Shown here piece after piece: positions 34,234-43,618 of a stretch of 64,000 nt of DNA. Positions within the stretch are counted from its first letter, which is position 1. Each line of letters opens with the position of its first letter. The notes under the pieces were generated by a model. It did not search any database. It was not told the DNA's origin and worked only from the letters and a program-made list of their open reading frames with translations. The position numbers and the translations under genes were made by a program. Source of the stretch: Riptortus pedestris (taxonomy: Eukaryota; Arthropoda; Insecta; Hemiptera; Alydidae); assembly GCA_019009955.1 (NCBI GenBank), contig CM032228.1, positions 71,602,001 through 71,666,000 on the forward strand. The letters are read 5' to 3'.

Positions 34234-36327
34234 GTAACCTCTGTCTGTACATTAATTTTTTTCGCGAAATTTCACGATAACTTTTCGTTTCACATGTCAT
34301 AGACACCATAACTGCATTTTGTTTCTTTCGTGTATGTTTGTTTGTTTGTTTGTTTGTTACCTTTTCACGCATAAACGGCTGAACCGAATTTTATGAAACT
34401 TGGTATGCATATTACTACTAACCCAACTTAGACTTTAGGCTATATTAATATCCTCTGAGACGAACAGGAGTGGGGGTTATAAGGGAAGCCTGAAATTAAA
34501 AATAGCGATATTTCGATTCCTATTGGTTTTTCGGCAAATATAAACATAACAAAAGTTGTTTATTTTGTTATTTAGAGTAACTTTTGTTATATACACTTTT
34601 TTCGTATACTGAATTATAAACGAGATATACGCAATAACCTATAACGAATGTGAACAGTTTTATTTGAGACGAAAGACCCAACCGAAATGAATAAAACTCG
34701 GTATGTGTATAAGCACTAACGCTTTCATTATAATAAGCTATACTAACATTTCTAGGGACGGGCAGGAGTGGGGGTTGTAAGGGAGGCCTGAATTTAAAAT
34801 AGCGGTATTTCGTTTTCTATTCGTTTTTCGGCAAATATGAACCTAACAAAAGTTTTTTATTTAGTTATTTAGAGTAACTTTTGTGATATTCATTTTTGAA
34901 TTTTAACGATGTATAAACGAGATATATACTATAAACTAAAGCGGGAGTCAACTATTTTATTGGGCGCTAACGATTGAACCGAACTTAACAAAACTCGGTA
35001 TGTCAATTAGCATTAATTCTCCCATGATTATAAGCTATATTAAAATTTTTAGGTTCGAACGGGAGTGGGGGTTATAAGGGAGGCCTGAAGTAAAAATTCA
35101 CGATATTTCATTTTCTATTTGTTTTTCGGCAAAGATGCACATAACAAAAGTTGTTTACTTTGTTATTTAGAACAACTTTTGTTTCATTCACTTATGTCGT
35201 AAAATGAAGTAAATACGGGATATAAGCTAAATCTATAGCGGGAGTCGACGATTTTATTAGTACTTATTTTAAGTGTTTTTAATATAGGCATATTATGACA
35301 AATGATGTTATGTTTTAGCCTTATCTATTTCGATTATTTAGTACTAAGTATGATTCGGATTAGTGAGACTATAAATCCCCCTCCCCTTCGCCTCATTTAT
35401 TTATTTTCCCTAGAAAATAACTTTGTTATTTATTTCCAATAGAAATTTAAACTATAAGAGCATTTCCATTATTTAATTTGTATAATGTATTATTTAAAAA
35501 AAAAAATCGTGCTGAATTTCCTCAAGGAGTGATAGGGGAAGTACTAGGGAATCAAACTCTTTGATTTTGGTTATATACTATCTTATTTCCTATATCTTCA
35601 TGTTATTGAAACAAATATGTACTATCATAACAATTAAATGTTAATGCCATTATGACAAAAGACAAAATGCTCTTAAACTCGATATGATTGTTTAAAGTAT
35701 TACTTAGGTTGCAGGGACGGCTACGATCTCTTCCCCTCGACTAGCTTTTTGAATATAATTGAAATTATTTTTAGGGTAACACTATTATTTAATTCAATCA
35801 GGTAGATAAATTATTACAATAACATTTTGAATTAATAATTTAAGGAGAAGAGTGTTGATAGCTCTAATGCGAGAGCGGAAATAGACGGAGGCTAATAGAG
35901 TTAAATGAGTTTACTAATTTCCTGTGAAATGCTGGGCATTACGGGAAGTGATTACCACTGAGATCTACTATTATGAATATAACCTTACGTGCTAAACTAT
36001 GCTTAAACTATATGTGCGCGGATTGGTTTTTGACAGGAAATAAGTTTCATTATAGACGATATTAATTGTAATAAATACTATCCATGATTATGGTTTGAAG
36101 TATTTAAAAAGGTGAGTTAAAAAGTGGCAAGGGATAGATTAGGAAAACATTTTTATTTATTCTTCAAATATAAAATTTCTCATTTATAAGTCGCCTGCCT
36201 GACCCTTACAGCAAAACAATGCGCGCCGACGGGAAGTGTAGTTGTAAACATTGAAGCATTGCCCAAAAAAATAATATCATCATTCAGCCTTAAATGATTT
36301 CCCGAGCGAAGCCGGGTACCTTAGCTA

Positions 36328-36329
<2 letters not shown>
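34228..36329 (-). mobile_element. Longest family B element (about 2.1 kb)
   Basis: On the minus strand the head (ACTAGCTAAGGTACCCGGC) is at 36311-36329. The tail (ACAGACAGAGGTTACAATTT) is at 34228 with a four-fold AAAC tract. Internal repeats with the AAAGTT/AACTTT inverted repeat lie near 34545, 34842 and 35140. The segment 35260-36240 is AT-rich and not found in the other B copies. It may be the part missing from shorter ones, or a separate insertion. No frame in it is long enough to propose a protein. Confidence 0.65.

Positions 36330-36381
<52 letters not shown>
36330..36381. repeat. (TA)n microsatellite at right A/B junction
   Basis: A TA run between the B head and the resumed family A 3' block. 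Confidence 0.95.
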
Positions 36382-36383
<2 letters not shown>

Positions 36384-36509
36384 AATTTTGAACGGACCTC
36401 ATTTTCGTCATGTGGGAAGGATCGATGGACATATGAAGAAATGTTCCAAAAATCGCGTCATAAGTACGATCAAAATAGCTGATTTCCCCTAAGGGAAAAC
36501 TGTTAATAA

Positions 36510-37264
36510 GAGGATAACATGCCACGTAGTCCAGAGCTAACTGAAGTTGATATAAGATTAGTGTAAGATAATGATCTAAACATTTTGAGGCGGAGTAATT
36601 CGGGTGGTTGAGAGTGTTGAGGTCAATAGCAATAATGATTTTAAAGACAAATCTCACAAAATTTATCTTAAACCTGGACAAAAGATTGAAATGTTTGAGT
36701 AATCAACAAATGTTGACGTGTATAACATATTGTCAATTACTCAAAAGACATATTTTTTAATTATTTATTTCAGCCTTAATAAATGGGAGGAGCGATCATC
36801 CAGTATATCTATTTTAAAAACTTCATAAACAAGTTATAGGTCAATACAAGTAAAACGTATTCTCTGAGCTCTAATTAGATATACTGTTATTTTAATAGTT
36901 TCGAACGGAATATAAGTTTGTTAATGGACAGCACAGTCAGTTTTTGAACACCTACAACCTTCCTAACAGGACGAAAGAAACGTACATCGTGATTAAAGCG
37001 GCGCATAAGGAAAAAAAAAGTTAATTGAGAAGACGAGTTGGGACAACCTACTTCCTCTACAGCATGAGTAATTGACCCAAATATTAATTACTGTGCAATG
37101 GAGTTTCGTCAGAAAGAAACTGGGTCATAAAACAATGGTACACTAGAAATTCACGTCCGCCCTACGTTATTCTACGGTAAAAAAACCTTAGCCCTCCGAG
37201 TTTCAGCGAAAAAAATAAAATAAAAGTAATCACAAGGGCAACTGCCTGTTACAAAGTGAAGCAT
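36510..37264. other. Unrecognised spacer
   Basis: About 750 bp without a supported feature. A minus-strand frame at 36325-36681 is mostly microsatellite at its C-terminal end and is not a gene. Confidence 0.4.
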
Positions 37265-37277
37265 TCAACTAAATGGC

Positions 37278-37339
<62 letters not shown>

Positions 37340-37352
37340 GTCATTTAGTTGA
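37265..37352. repeat. AT palindrome: inverted arms around a (TA)n core
   Basis: The left arm TCAACTAAATGGCATT and right arm AATGTCATTTAGTTGA are complementary except for one base. The pure TA core can also pair, giving an 88-bp near-perfect palindrome. It is not inside a family A or B copy, unlike most TA tracts here. Confidence 0.85.
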
Positions 37353-37450
37353 TCTTTTCTCAAAATTTCCTATTCACGTTTCTATCTTAAGTACTGTCAC
37401 AGTCGTTGTCAAATCACGAGTTCTTTTTCATCACTTACGTATTTCTTCTA

Positions 37451-37655
37451 CTGAGGCTCAGGTTAGCCATGTAAGTTAATCCGTGTGGCTTTAATATCAG
37501 ATAGTAAGCCTAGAGTAACGAGTTCGATTCCCATCTGGTCAATAGAAATTTGTTTAGCGACAAAGTAGTCCCACTCTGCCTAGAAAAGGTTGGTGACCTG
37601 GAGATAACCGTCCTAATTAGCCATAGTAGCAAATGGTGGACGTTAATAAATAAGA
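37451..37655 (+). repeat. SINE C copy, full-length
   Basis: CTGAGGCTCAGGTTAGCCAT opens it. The B box is GAGTTCGATTCCCATC near 37520, followed by GTCCCACTCTGCCTAGAAAA, CGTCCTAATTAGCC and GTGGACGTTAATAAATAAG. The next element (CTAGCTTACG) starts within a few bases of its end. Confidence 0.8.
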
Positions 37656-37671
37656 ACTAGCTTACGCCAGC

Positions 37672-37756
37672 AAGGGGGCTACGCCCCCTTGACCCCCTTC
37701 AAAAAGCGCTGCCTTTGGCAGCGCCCCAACTGGTGCAGCGATCCCTTCGGGATCGC
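37672..37756. repeat. Row of three perfect 8-bp hairpins with triplet loops
   Basis: Hairpin 1 is AAGGGGGC-TAC-GCCCCCTT (37672-37690). Hairpin 2 is GCGCTGCC-TTT-GGCAGCGC (37706-37724). Hairpin 3 is GCGATCCC-TTC-GGGATCGC (37738-37756). All have the same geometry (8-bp stem, 3-nt loop, 19 nt) but different stem sequences. Spacers are 15 and 13 nt. A decayed fourth unit, TCGGGCTTCACCCTCG, is centred near 37775. Confidence 0.9.
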
Positions 37757-38159
37757 CGTAAATCGACTCGGGCTTCACCCTCGTGATTTCTAAATTTTAA
37801 TTATACATGTATTTTCCAGATTCGTAATTGTTATCGTTACACCTGTAATGTTCATCTGAAAGAAATGATCCCCATTCGGTTGGGAAATAATTTATTTTTT
37901 TGTCATTCAAGAAGAAAGAAAATGAAAAAAGTTGCACTATTTACCTGACGAAAAATGAATGACTATATTCACGAAAACCTTAATAATAAGAGAAAAAAAT
38001 TGATTTAAATTGTATAATTAAATTTACATATTATGAAATCGTTACCAAGTACATTACGTTTAAAAATATCCATTACAATAAACCGTTTAATTTACTTTTG
38101 TAAAAAGGGGAAGTAGGAAAAGACTATTTAAATGTCAACAATTGCCTTAAGTAAACATA

Positions 38160-38402
38160 AGTAAAGTTCCATTTCTGGTTTTTGATTTCCATTTCTGTGT
38201 TTTGTTTTTCCATTAGGTATTGTGATCCATTCTAGTCCGGTTTTTCGTTTCATTTCTGTTTGTCTGTTTCTGTTCCATTCCTGTTTTTTGTGTTCCATTT
38301 CTATTTCGTGTTACTTTTCTATTTTTCATGTTACATTACTGTTATGTTGTTTTATGTTCGTTTAAATTAATTTTGTTTCGTTTTTTTTTTTTTTTATTTT
38401 TT
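38160..38402. repeat. Pyrimidine-rich degenerate tandem and T-run
   Basis: The motif CCATTTCTG or close variants recurs about every 20-25 bp with T-rich linkers, ending in a long T-run. It is not coding on either strand. Confidence 0.65.
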
Positions 38403-38480
38403 TATTTTATACAGTTTTTTTCCCCCGAGCAACATCGCCACAGCTGCGAAGCTCCAAATAAATAAATAAATATAACATAA

Positions 38481-38865
38481 GTGAAATAAGGAATTAAAAG
38501 TTTTTGCAAATAATAAACATTGAGAGTTATGAAATGAAAAGGAATAATAAGAGAAGGAAAGAAGTCGTTTTAGTTCTTTGATTATCTGGTAGGGTGCGCA
38601 TTACACGTCTTTACAACACTAATAGTTCTAGACTAATAATTGAAATAAGTCAAAACAATCAACAATAATAATGCAAATATTATAAATGAAGAAAATAAAA
38701 CAATTTGATATTCAATTAGCTTAAAATAAATTTTGATAATAAAAAAGGGTCTGAAAGTGAAAAACCTCTCGCTGCTGCAAGCAGCTTTATTTAGACGACA
38801 AAATTAAACTCTAACGACACACATTAGATAAACATATTAACATTTCATTACATTTCCATTAACCT
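38481..38865. other. Unrecognised AT-rich spacer
   Basis: No supported feature. GCTGCTGCAAGCAGC near 38772 is a short palindrome. Confidence 0.4.
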
Positions 38866-38879
38866 CGCCCTTCGCCCTT

Positions 38880-39514
38880 CGACCGGAGACCGAGGTGGTC
38901 TTTGGGCGTCGGTATCGGAGCGATACCCGGAGGAGGGGCCGAAATCGGCGTGGGCTTAGGCCCAACGGGAGAGGAGGAAGAGCGGCGGAAAGAGAGGAGT
39001 TTTAGGAGAGTCGATTTCGGAGGGTCCGTACAGGGCGGCGGAGTGCGGTAGTGGAAATCGGCTCGGTGGCTACCTAGACCGTACGCTCGAGCTGAAAAAT
39101 GACGCTTCGAAAAGAAAAAATGAGGCGATAGAACGGGAGTTTGGCGGGTCGCAAGAAAAAGTATACTTTCGAGTTCGATCGTCATTTGTCGGGACGGGAG
39201 CAGGCGGTTATTCGCGTTTGAGGCGTCGAACGAAAGGGTATGTACCCGAGAGTTTTCCCCCCCCGATCGGTAAAGCGATACTCGGAACGGGGAGAGAAAT
39301 AGCGAATTTAAGGCGTCGCGGGGGAGGCTGGGAATAAAAAATTTCGGAGGGGCTTATCTCGCCGGGAGTGGGAGCTACCTCGAATCCAACAATTTTTCAA
39401 AACAAAAAGCGACCATGACGAACAAAACGGTACCCGGATCTCGAAAATCCACCGAGCGGTTCTGGTCGAATAATTCAGGTGGAAAACGGGCTTGTGGCTT
39501 TAAATTATAGAATG
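38880..39514. repeat. Island direct repeat, left copy (635 bp)
   Basis: It begins CGACCGGAGACCGAGGTGGT and ends TAAATTATAGAATG. It contains a perfect hairpin GGTATCG-GAG-CGATACC at 38911-38927. Comparison with the right copy by eye gives about 20-25 differences including short indels, so roughly 96% identity. Confidence 0.9.
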
Positions 39515-40889
39515 CCATACTCGCGATCGCCATTCTCACTATACCGGGTGTGTACGGCAGCGCATTTCTCTACGGCCTTCGAGCCTGTAGAGCTATAATT
39601 TCGCCTTTAAAAATGTCTGGCGGCTTTTCTAAGGGGAATTCTCGGTGCCTGAGGCAGGTATATCGTTCCTACGGTCCCTGCCTTTGCCCCTCTGCGAGAC
39701 TGCCCCCCTCGGATAGCCCGAAGGGGGGGGGGTTAGCCGTTCGAATCTCGCGAAGGAAAAACTGTTCCCCATACCCCCGCTAATAAAGGTTAGCGTTTTT
39801 CGCCTTCGAAAAATCGTAGCTCTCGCCCAGGACGTCGGATCCGGACGGTCGAGGTCTCGTCCGGTCCGTAAGAATGTCTTATTCGATTCCGTACCCCGTA
39901 CGCCCCGATCGGCCCAGCGGTCGGCCCCCTGGGCGGCCTTAAGTCCGCCATTCCGAGCCCCAATAACGTCGTTTCTCGGAAAACCCGAAATTTCTCCTTC
40001 TCGCCACGCGGAACCTCATTCGCAGTACTTTTCCCTCATTTATAGCATAATGTCGTTAAAGGCCAGTCTTTGGAAAGTCACCGGCTCGAATCCGAACTTT
40101 CCCGGCCCCAATTCCGGGGAGCAAGGGCCCCCTGAAAAAAGGGGTCGTTTAAAAAGTAGCCTTTTTTCAAGAGGGCCTATCCCGGCCCAGGGACATAAAT
40201 CCCGGGTTTTCGGAATTTTCTGTATATCACGACACTCGGAGCTTCAAAATGAGGTGCGATAAGCCCCGACCGGAAGTGCGCCGGGCCCCGACTAATTCGT
40301 GTTTTTCGAAAAACTCGCGGAAAACAGGCGATTTCAGGAAAATTAAAAATTTTAACATAGAAATTGAAAGAGGGTATAAAGTGTCGCACACGACTCGATG
40401 CATAATCTATCTGGGCACAACTCTGCCAAATCTCGCGACCGTGGCTAAAAATGAGCGTCAGTTACGCCCCAAAGAGTAATCAAAAAATGGTCGAAATGGC
40501 CGACTTTGAGGGTCCGTAGCTCCTTCCAGAGTGGAGATATCGAAGATTCGACAATTTTTCAAAGAAGAAACCCGCATACGCCCTACAAAGTGCGCGCATC
40601 AGTTTTTCCCTACAACCAGCCGATCTGCCCGAATAATTCACCTGCGAAACGCGCACTTTCGGATTCGGCGATTTTGACCACTTTTCTCAAAAATTCACCT
40701 TTAGAAAATCCTCACTCCCTCAATTCGAACAGGAATTTTTTTTCCCGGCTCGACCTCTGTGCAGCTCGTCTCGACGCGTATTCCGACTGGTCGAACGACG
40801 CGCCACCTAAATCGTAAGGGCTTAAACGCCTCGATTTAGGCGAATGTTTATGGAATTTTTCGACCGTCAATTTTTTTCTCGCCGGCCAA
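39515..40889. other. Island interior between the direct repeats
   Basis: GC-rich sequence with no supported gene. Frames at 39550-39783, 40050-40262 and 40506-40817 are uninterrupted for 70-100 codons largely because stop codons are rare in GC-rich DNA. GAATAATTCACCTG and TTCGACAATTTTTCAAA (40545-40650) are diverged matches to the 3' part of the direct repeat, suggesting an older third copy. GGCTCGAATCCGAAC at about 40083 resembles a polymerase III B box but has no convincing A box. Confidence 0.5.
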
Positions 40890-41523
40890 CGACCGGAGAC
40901 CGAGGTGGTCTTTGGGCGTCGGTAGCGGAGCGATTGCCGGAGAAGGGGCCGAAATCGGCGTGGGCATAGGCCCAACGGGAGAGGAGGGAGAGCGGCGGAA
41001 AGAGAGGAGTTTTAGGAGGGTCGATTTCGGAGGGTCCGTACAGGGCGGCGGAGTGCGCTAGGGGAAATCGGCTCGGTGGCTACCTAGACCGTACGCTCGA
41101 GCTGAAAAATGACGCTTCGAAAAGAAAAAATGAGGCGATAGAACGGGAGTTTGGCGGGTCGCAAAGAAAAAGTATACTTTCGAGTTCGATCGTCATTTGT
41201 CGGGACGGGAGCAGGCGGTTATTCGCGTTTGAGGCGTCGAACGAAAGGGTATCTATCCGAGAGTTTTTCCCCCGGTCGGTAAAGCGATATTCGGAACGGG
41301 CAGAGAAATAGCGAATTTAAGGCGTCGCGGGGGAGGCTGGGAATACAAAATTTCGGAGGGGCTTATCTCGCCGGGAGAGGGAGCTACCTCGAATCCGACA
41401 ATTTTTCAAAGCAAAAAGCGACCATGACGAACAAAACGGTACCCGGATCTCGAAAATCCACCGAGCGGTTCTGGCCGAATAATTCAGGTGGAAAACGGGC
41501 TTGTGGCTTTAAATTATAGAATG
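40890..41523. repeat. Island direct repeat, right copy (634 bp)
   Basis: Same orientation as the left copy. The hairpin is broken here (GGTAGCG-GAG-CGATTGCC). The copy ends in AATG and is followed directly by AT-rich flank. Confidence 0.9.
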
Positions 41524-41950
41524 ATGAATTATATATTTACTATAATAAAGATTATGACTTCGTACGTTTGAGAAGAGATATTGCTAAAACATAAAAACAT
41601 TCCGATTTTAAGCAGTATAAAGTAAGCAGATTTTACACGGATTGGTATGAAACACTACTAATCTTTTCACACCATATAATTTCTAATTTTAAGTAAACAT
41701 TTGATGAGCAGAAGAGGGGGTTTACTGAAGGCTGAAAACAAGGAAGTACGGATAACTCTATTAATATTTGAGAACAAAAAAAAATAAAACAATATTGGTT
41801 TATAACATTTTACAATCACACACATAATAACGGAAATATTTTGAATTTTCGAATCCCCTGCCATTAAACCCCCACTATTCAAATGTCCAATTTCGGCCAA
41901 TAACAAATATGATTTATTGTATTCACGGAAATAGCTTAATGTTGAGTATA

Positions 41951-41958
41951 GAATAGAT
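41951..41958 (+). repeat. hAT target site duplication, left
   Basis: GAATAGAT, identical to 42384-42391. Confidence 0.9.
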
Positions 41959-42383
41959 CAGGGGTCTCCAAACTTTCCAGCCTTAGGGCCATACTGATTA
42001 CTCCAGTAAGTTCCGAGGGTCAAAACCATATTATCATTGTTGCCTAATTTGTTAGTTATTACTTTACTGAAGTTAAATTTTCTGCATATTATACATGTCT
42101 TTACTCGTTACAATTCTGTGTTTCTTTATCCAACTTATCACAAAAACAATACCAATAAGCCTACAACAATGTTATGAGAAGTTAGCCATTGACCATATCA
42201 ATGTAGATGTCATATTAATAATTATTCAACATAAAATTAGAATACTTCAGTAAACTAAATTTAATTTGCTATAAAAAATATGTTCTCTAAAAGGAGTTTT
42301 CAAGTATGCTAGCTCTCCGCGGGCCGGACAAAATCTGCCCGCGGGCCGGATGTGTCCCTCGGGCCGTAGTTTGGCGACCCCTG
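41959..42383. mobile_element. hAT-type MITE (425 bp)
   Basis: The ends are CAGGGGTCTCCAAACT and AGTTTGGCGACCCCTG, a terminal inverted repeat with one mismatch. CAGGGGT...CCCCTG ends and 8-bp duplications are characteristic of hAT transposons. An internal CGGGCCGG-rich part near 42325-42362 is also typical of this kind of element. There is no transposase coding; it would depend on an autonomous relative. The uninterrupted site is visible in other family A copies (for example near 55470), so this is a later insertion. Confidence 0.92.
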
Positions 42384-42391
42384 GAATAGAT
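42384..42391 (+). repeat. hAT target site duplication, right
   Basis: GAATAGAT, directly after the terminal CCCCTG. Confidence 0.9.
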
Positions 42392-42510
42392 CAAATAAAG
42401 ATTTTCGAGTTAGAACGTAAAATCTTATTTTCCATCACAACGAATTTGCTTGTATCTCACATAATAAAAGTCTCTTGAAAACAATATTTGATATATAAGA
42501 TTATAAAAAA

Positions 42511-43618
42511 AATTCCGTACCGGAGGGGCTGCGTAAACTAAGTAGATTTCCCACGTGAAGTTTTGCAATAGAGAAATCTGTATACTAGTAACACTTAACT
42601 CAAACGTGATTAAATACAAACGGTAATCAAAAATCTTTCAGTTAATTTTCATAAGCTCCCAACGGAAACGGCTTCTGAATTGTAAACAAACAGGTCTGCC
42701 AACAACTCAGAGAGAACAGATGGATAGACATATTCTTCACCGGAAAGAAAAACAATAACTGATATATATCTGAATATAAGATATTAACTTTATTGCAAAC
42801 TATTTACTATGATGTTTCTAATTTATATCTAGTGACATTCACTTTTCAGGTTCCTGACTGTGTTTATTTTAGTTAATATTTTAGTTATTGAGCTGACTAA
42901 ATACAATATGTATTGTTTTACTGTTGTCCTAGGAATTGACTTAAGTTGCTGTGTGCTTCATCATCTCAATGTAATTGAGCAGCCCCATAAACTGTATAAA
43001 AATTTGTACAATAAAGTGATTCTCTCTAGTAGCGTAATTTATAATGAATCAGAATAATTTGTATCCATCAATCAAATTTTAGTAGTCAAAGAACTTATTT
43101 GTATATATCTCACAAAGTAGAAGCGTACACCAGTATCTAAACCAATTTTACGAGAGCCGAACAGTTACGGAAATGGCCGAACTAACTTTCGGCGGAATAT
43201 GACGAACAAAACCGACAATAGCCGATCTCATCTCGTCTGTATTCCGAACACACTTAATACAAATGCAAATATCTCGTTTAATATTCAAGATAGAGAATAA
43301 ATGCATATAACAATATTTATAGTAAATTTAATTTGTACTAAGATTGGTTGTATACAAGTTTTCGATCCGACGTGATGTAGCGGAGATATTTCAAATTTTC
43401 GAAATCCCTCCCCTCTAAACCCTCCTCCCACTGGTTCGATTTCTGCAATTAACGCTTGGTCTCATTTTTTTACATAAATTGATTAAATATCGATTTTCGT
43501 AAAGATAAATAAAAATTGCAACCTCAGATCGGTGGACGTTTGAGGAAATGTATCGAACGTCGCATGATGCTTACAGCCTCAACAGCTGATTTAAGGGACT
43601 TACGGGAAATCTTCTAAA
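42511..43618 (+). mobile_element. Family A element with internal insert
   Basis: It opens TTCCGTACCGGAGGGGCTGC, then AAGTAGATTTCCCACGTG, and closes TACGGGAAATCTTCTAAAAA. The interior is standard apart from a foreign block at 42844-43030. The microsatellite site is deleted (GCAACCTCAGATCGGTGGAC). Confidence 0.7.
42844..43030. mobile_element. Insert of about 187 bp with possible 6-bp duplication
   Basis: TCTAGT occurs at 42838-42843 and 43025-43030, on both sides of sequence absent from the matching place in other A copies. The insert contains AATAAAG near its right end. No terminal inverted repeat is evident. The plus-strand frame at 42860-43057 crosses the boundary and is not supported as a gene. 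Confidence 0.4.

Larger units (their letters stand above)
33321..36509 (+). mobile_element. Family A element split by a family B element
   Basis: The 5' half lies at 33321-34146 (hairpin ACGCAGGGGCTGCGC, then AACAGATTTCCCACG; G9 tract near 33714). It stops exactly at CCCGCTAGAGC plus a TA tract. The 3' half resumes at 36382 after a second TA tract with TTTTGAACGGACC and ends CTGTTAATAA. The nested sequence is a minus-strand B element. It gives the same insertion position in A as at 1683-4138. Confidence 0.8.
37656..38480 (+). mobile_element. Candidate element with hairpin-row head (class unknown)
   Basis: It opens AACTAGCTTACGCCAGC, comparable to the ACTAGCT head of family B, and passes directly into three perfect hairpins. 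The middle is AT-rich. The segment 38160-38350 is a pyrimidine-rich degenerate tandem (CCATTTCTG recurring every 20-25 bp), followed by a T-run near 38380-38402. AGCTGCGAAGCT near 38442 and a (AAAT)n tract near 38456-38471 may mark the right end. A single copy only in this window, so the boundaries are provisional. Confidence 0.4.
38866..41523. mobile_element. GC-rich, CpG-rich island bounded by long direct repeats
   Basis: The composition changes abruptly at about 38866 and again at 41523, where the sequence returns to AT-rich DNA within a few bases. The island is dense in CG dinucleotides. It is bounded by direct repeats at 38880-39514 and 40890-41523 (offset 2010 bp) with a unique-looking interior of about 1.37 kb. 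No frame in it has domain features. It could be a non-autonomous LTR-like element, 1.3 units of a roughly 2-kb tandem repeat, or transferred DNA. The repeats lack TG/CA ends, no target duplication is evident, and no polypurine tract is seen, all of which argue against an ordinary LTR element. Confidence 0.6.
41600..42510 (+). mobile_element. Family A element (variant subfamily) carrying a hAT MITE
   Basis: AAGTAAGCAGATTTTACACG marks the 5' part. The interior reads TGATGAGCAGAAGAGGGGG, GAAAACAAGGAAGTACGG, then CCATTAAACCCCCAC and GAGTATAGAATAGAT. It is interrupted by the MITE and resumes with CAAATAAAGATTTTCGAG. No 3' terminus is recognised before the next A copy begins. Confidence 0.6.

Noticed and set aside
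40075..40100. RNA polymerase III gene in the GC-rich island
   Set aside because: A B-box-like GGCTCGAATCC is present but no A box is found at a usual distance. One short degenerate motif is not evidence enough.
39550..40817. Protein-coding genes in the GC-rich island
   Set aside because: Frames of 70-100 codons overlap on several phases and strands, as expected where stop codons are rare. No domain or start context supports any of them.
38880..41523. A standard LTR retrotransposon
   Set aside because: The direct repeats fit, but TG/CA ends, target duplication, polypurine tract and any gag/pol similarity are missing, and a decayed third repeat lies inside. A primer-site-like TGGCCGGCGAG next to the right repeat on the minus strand is too weak to count.
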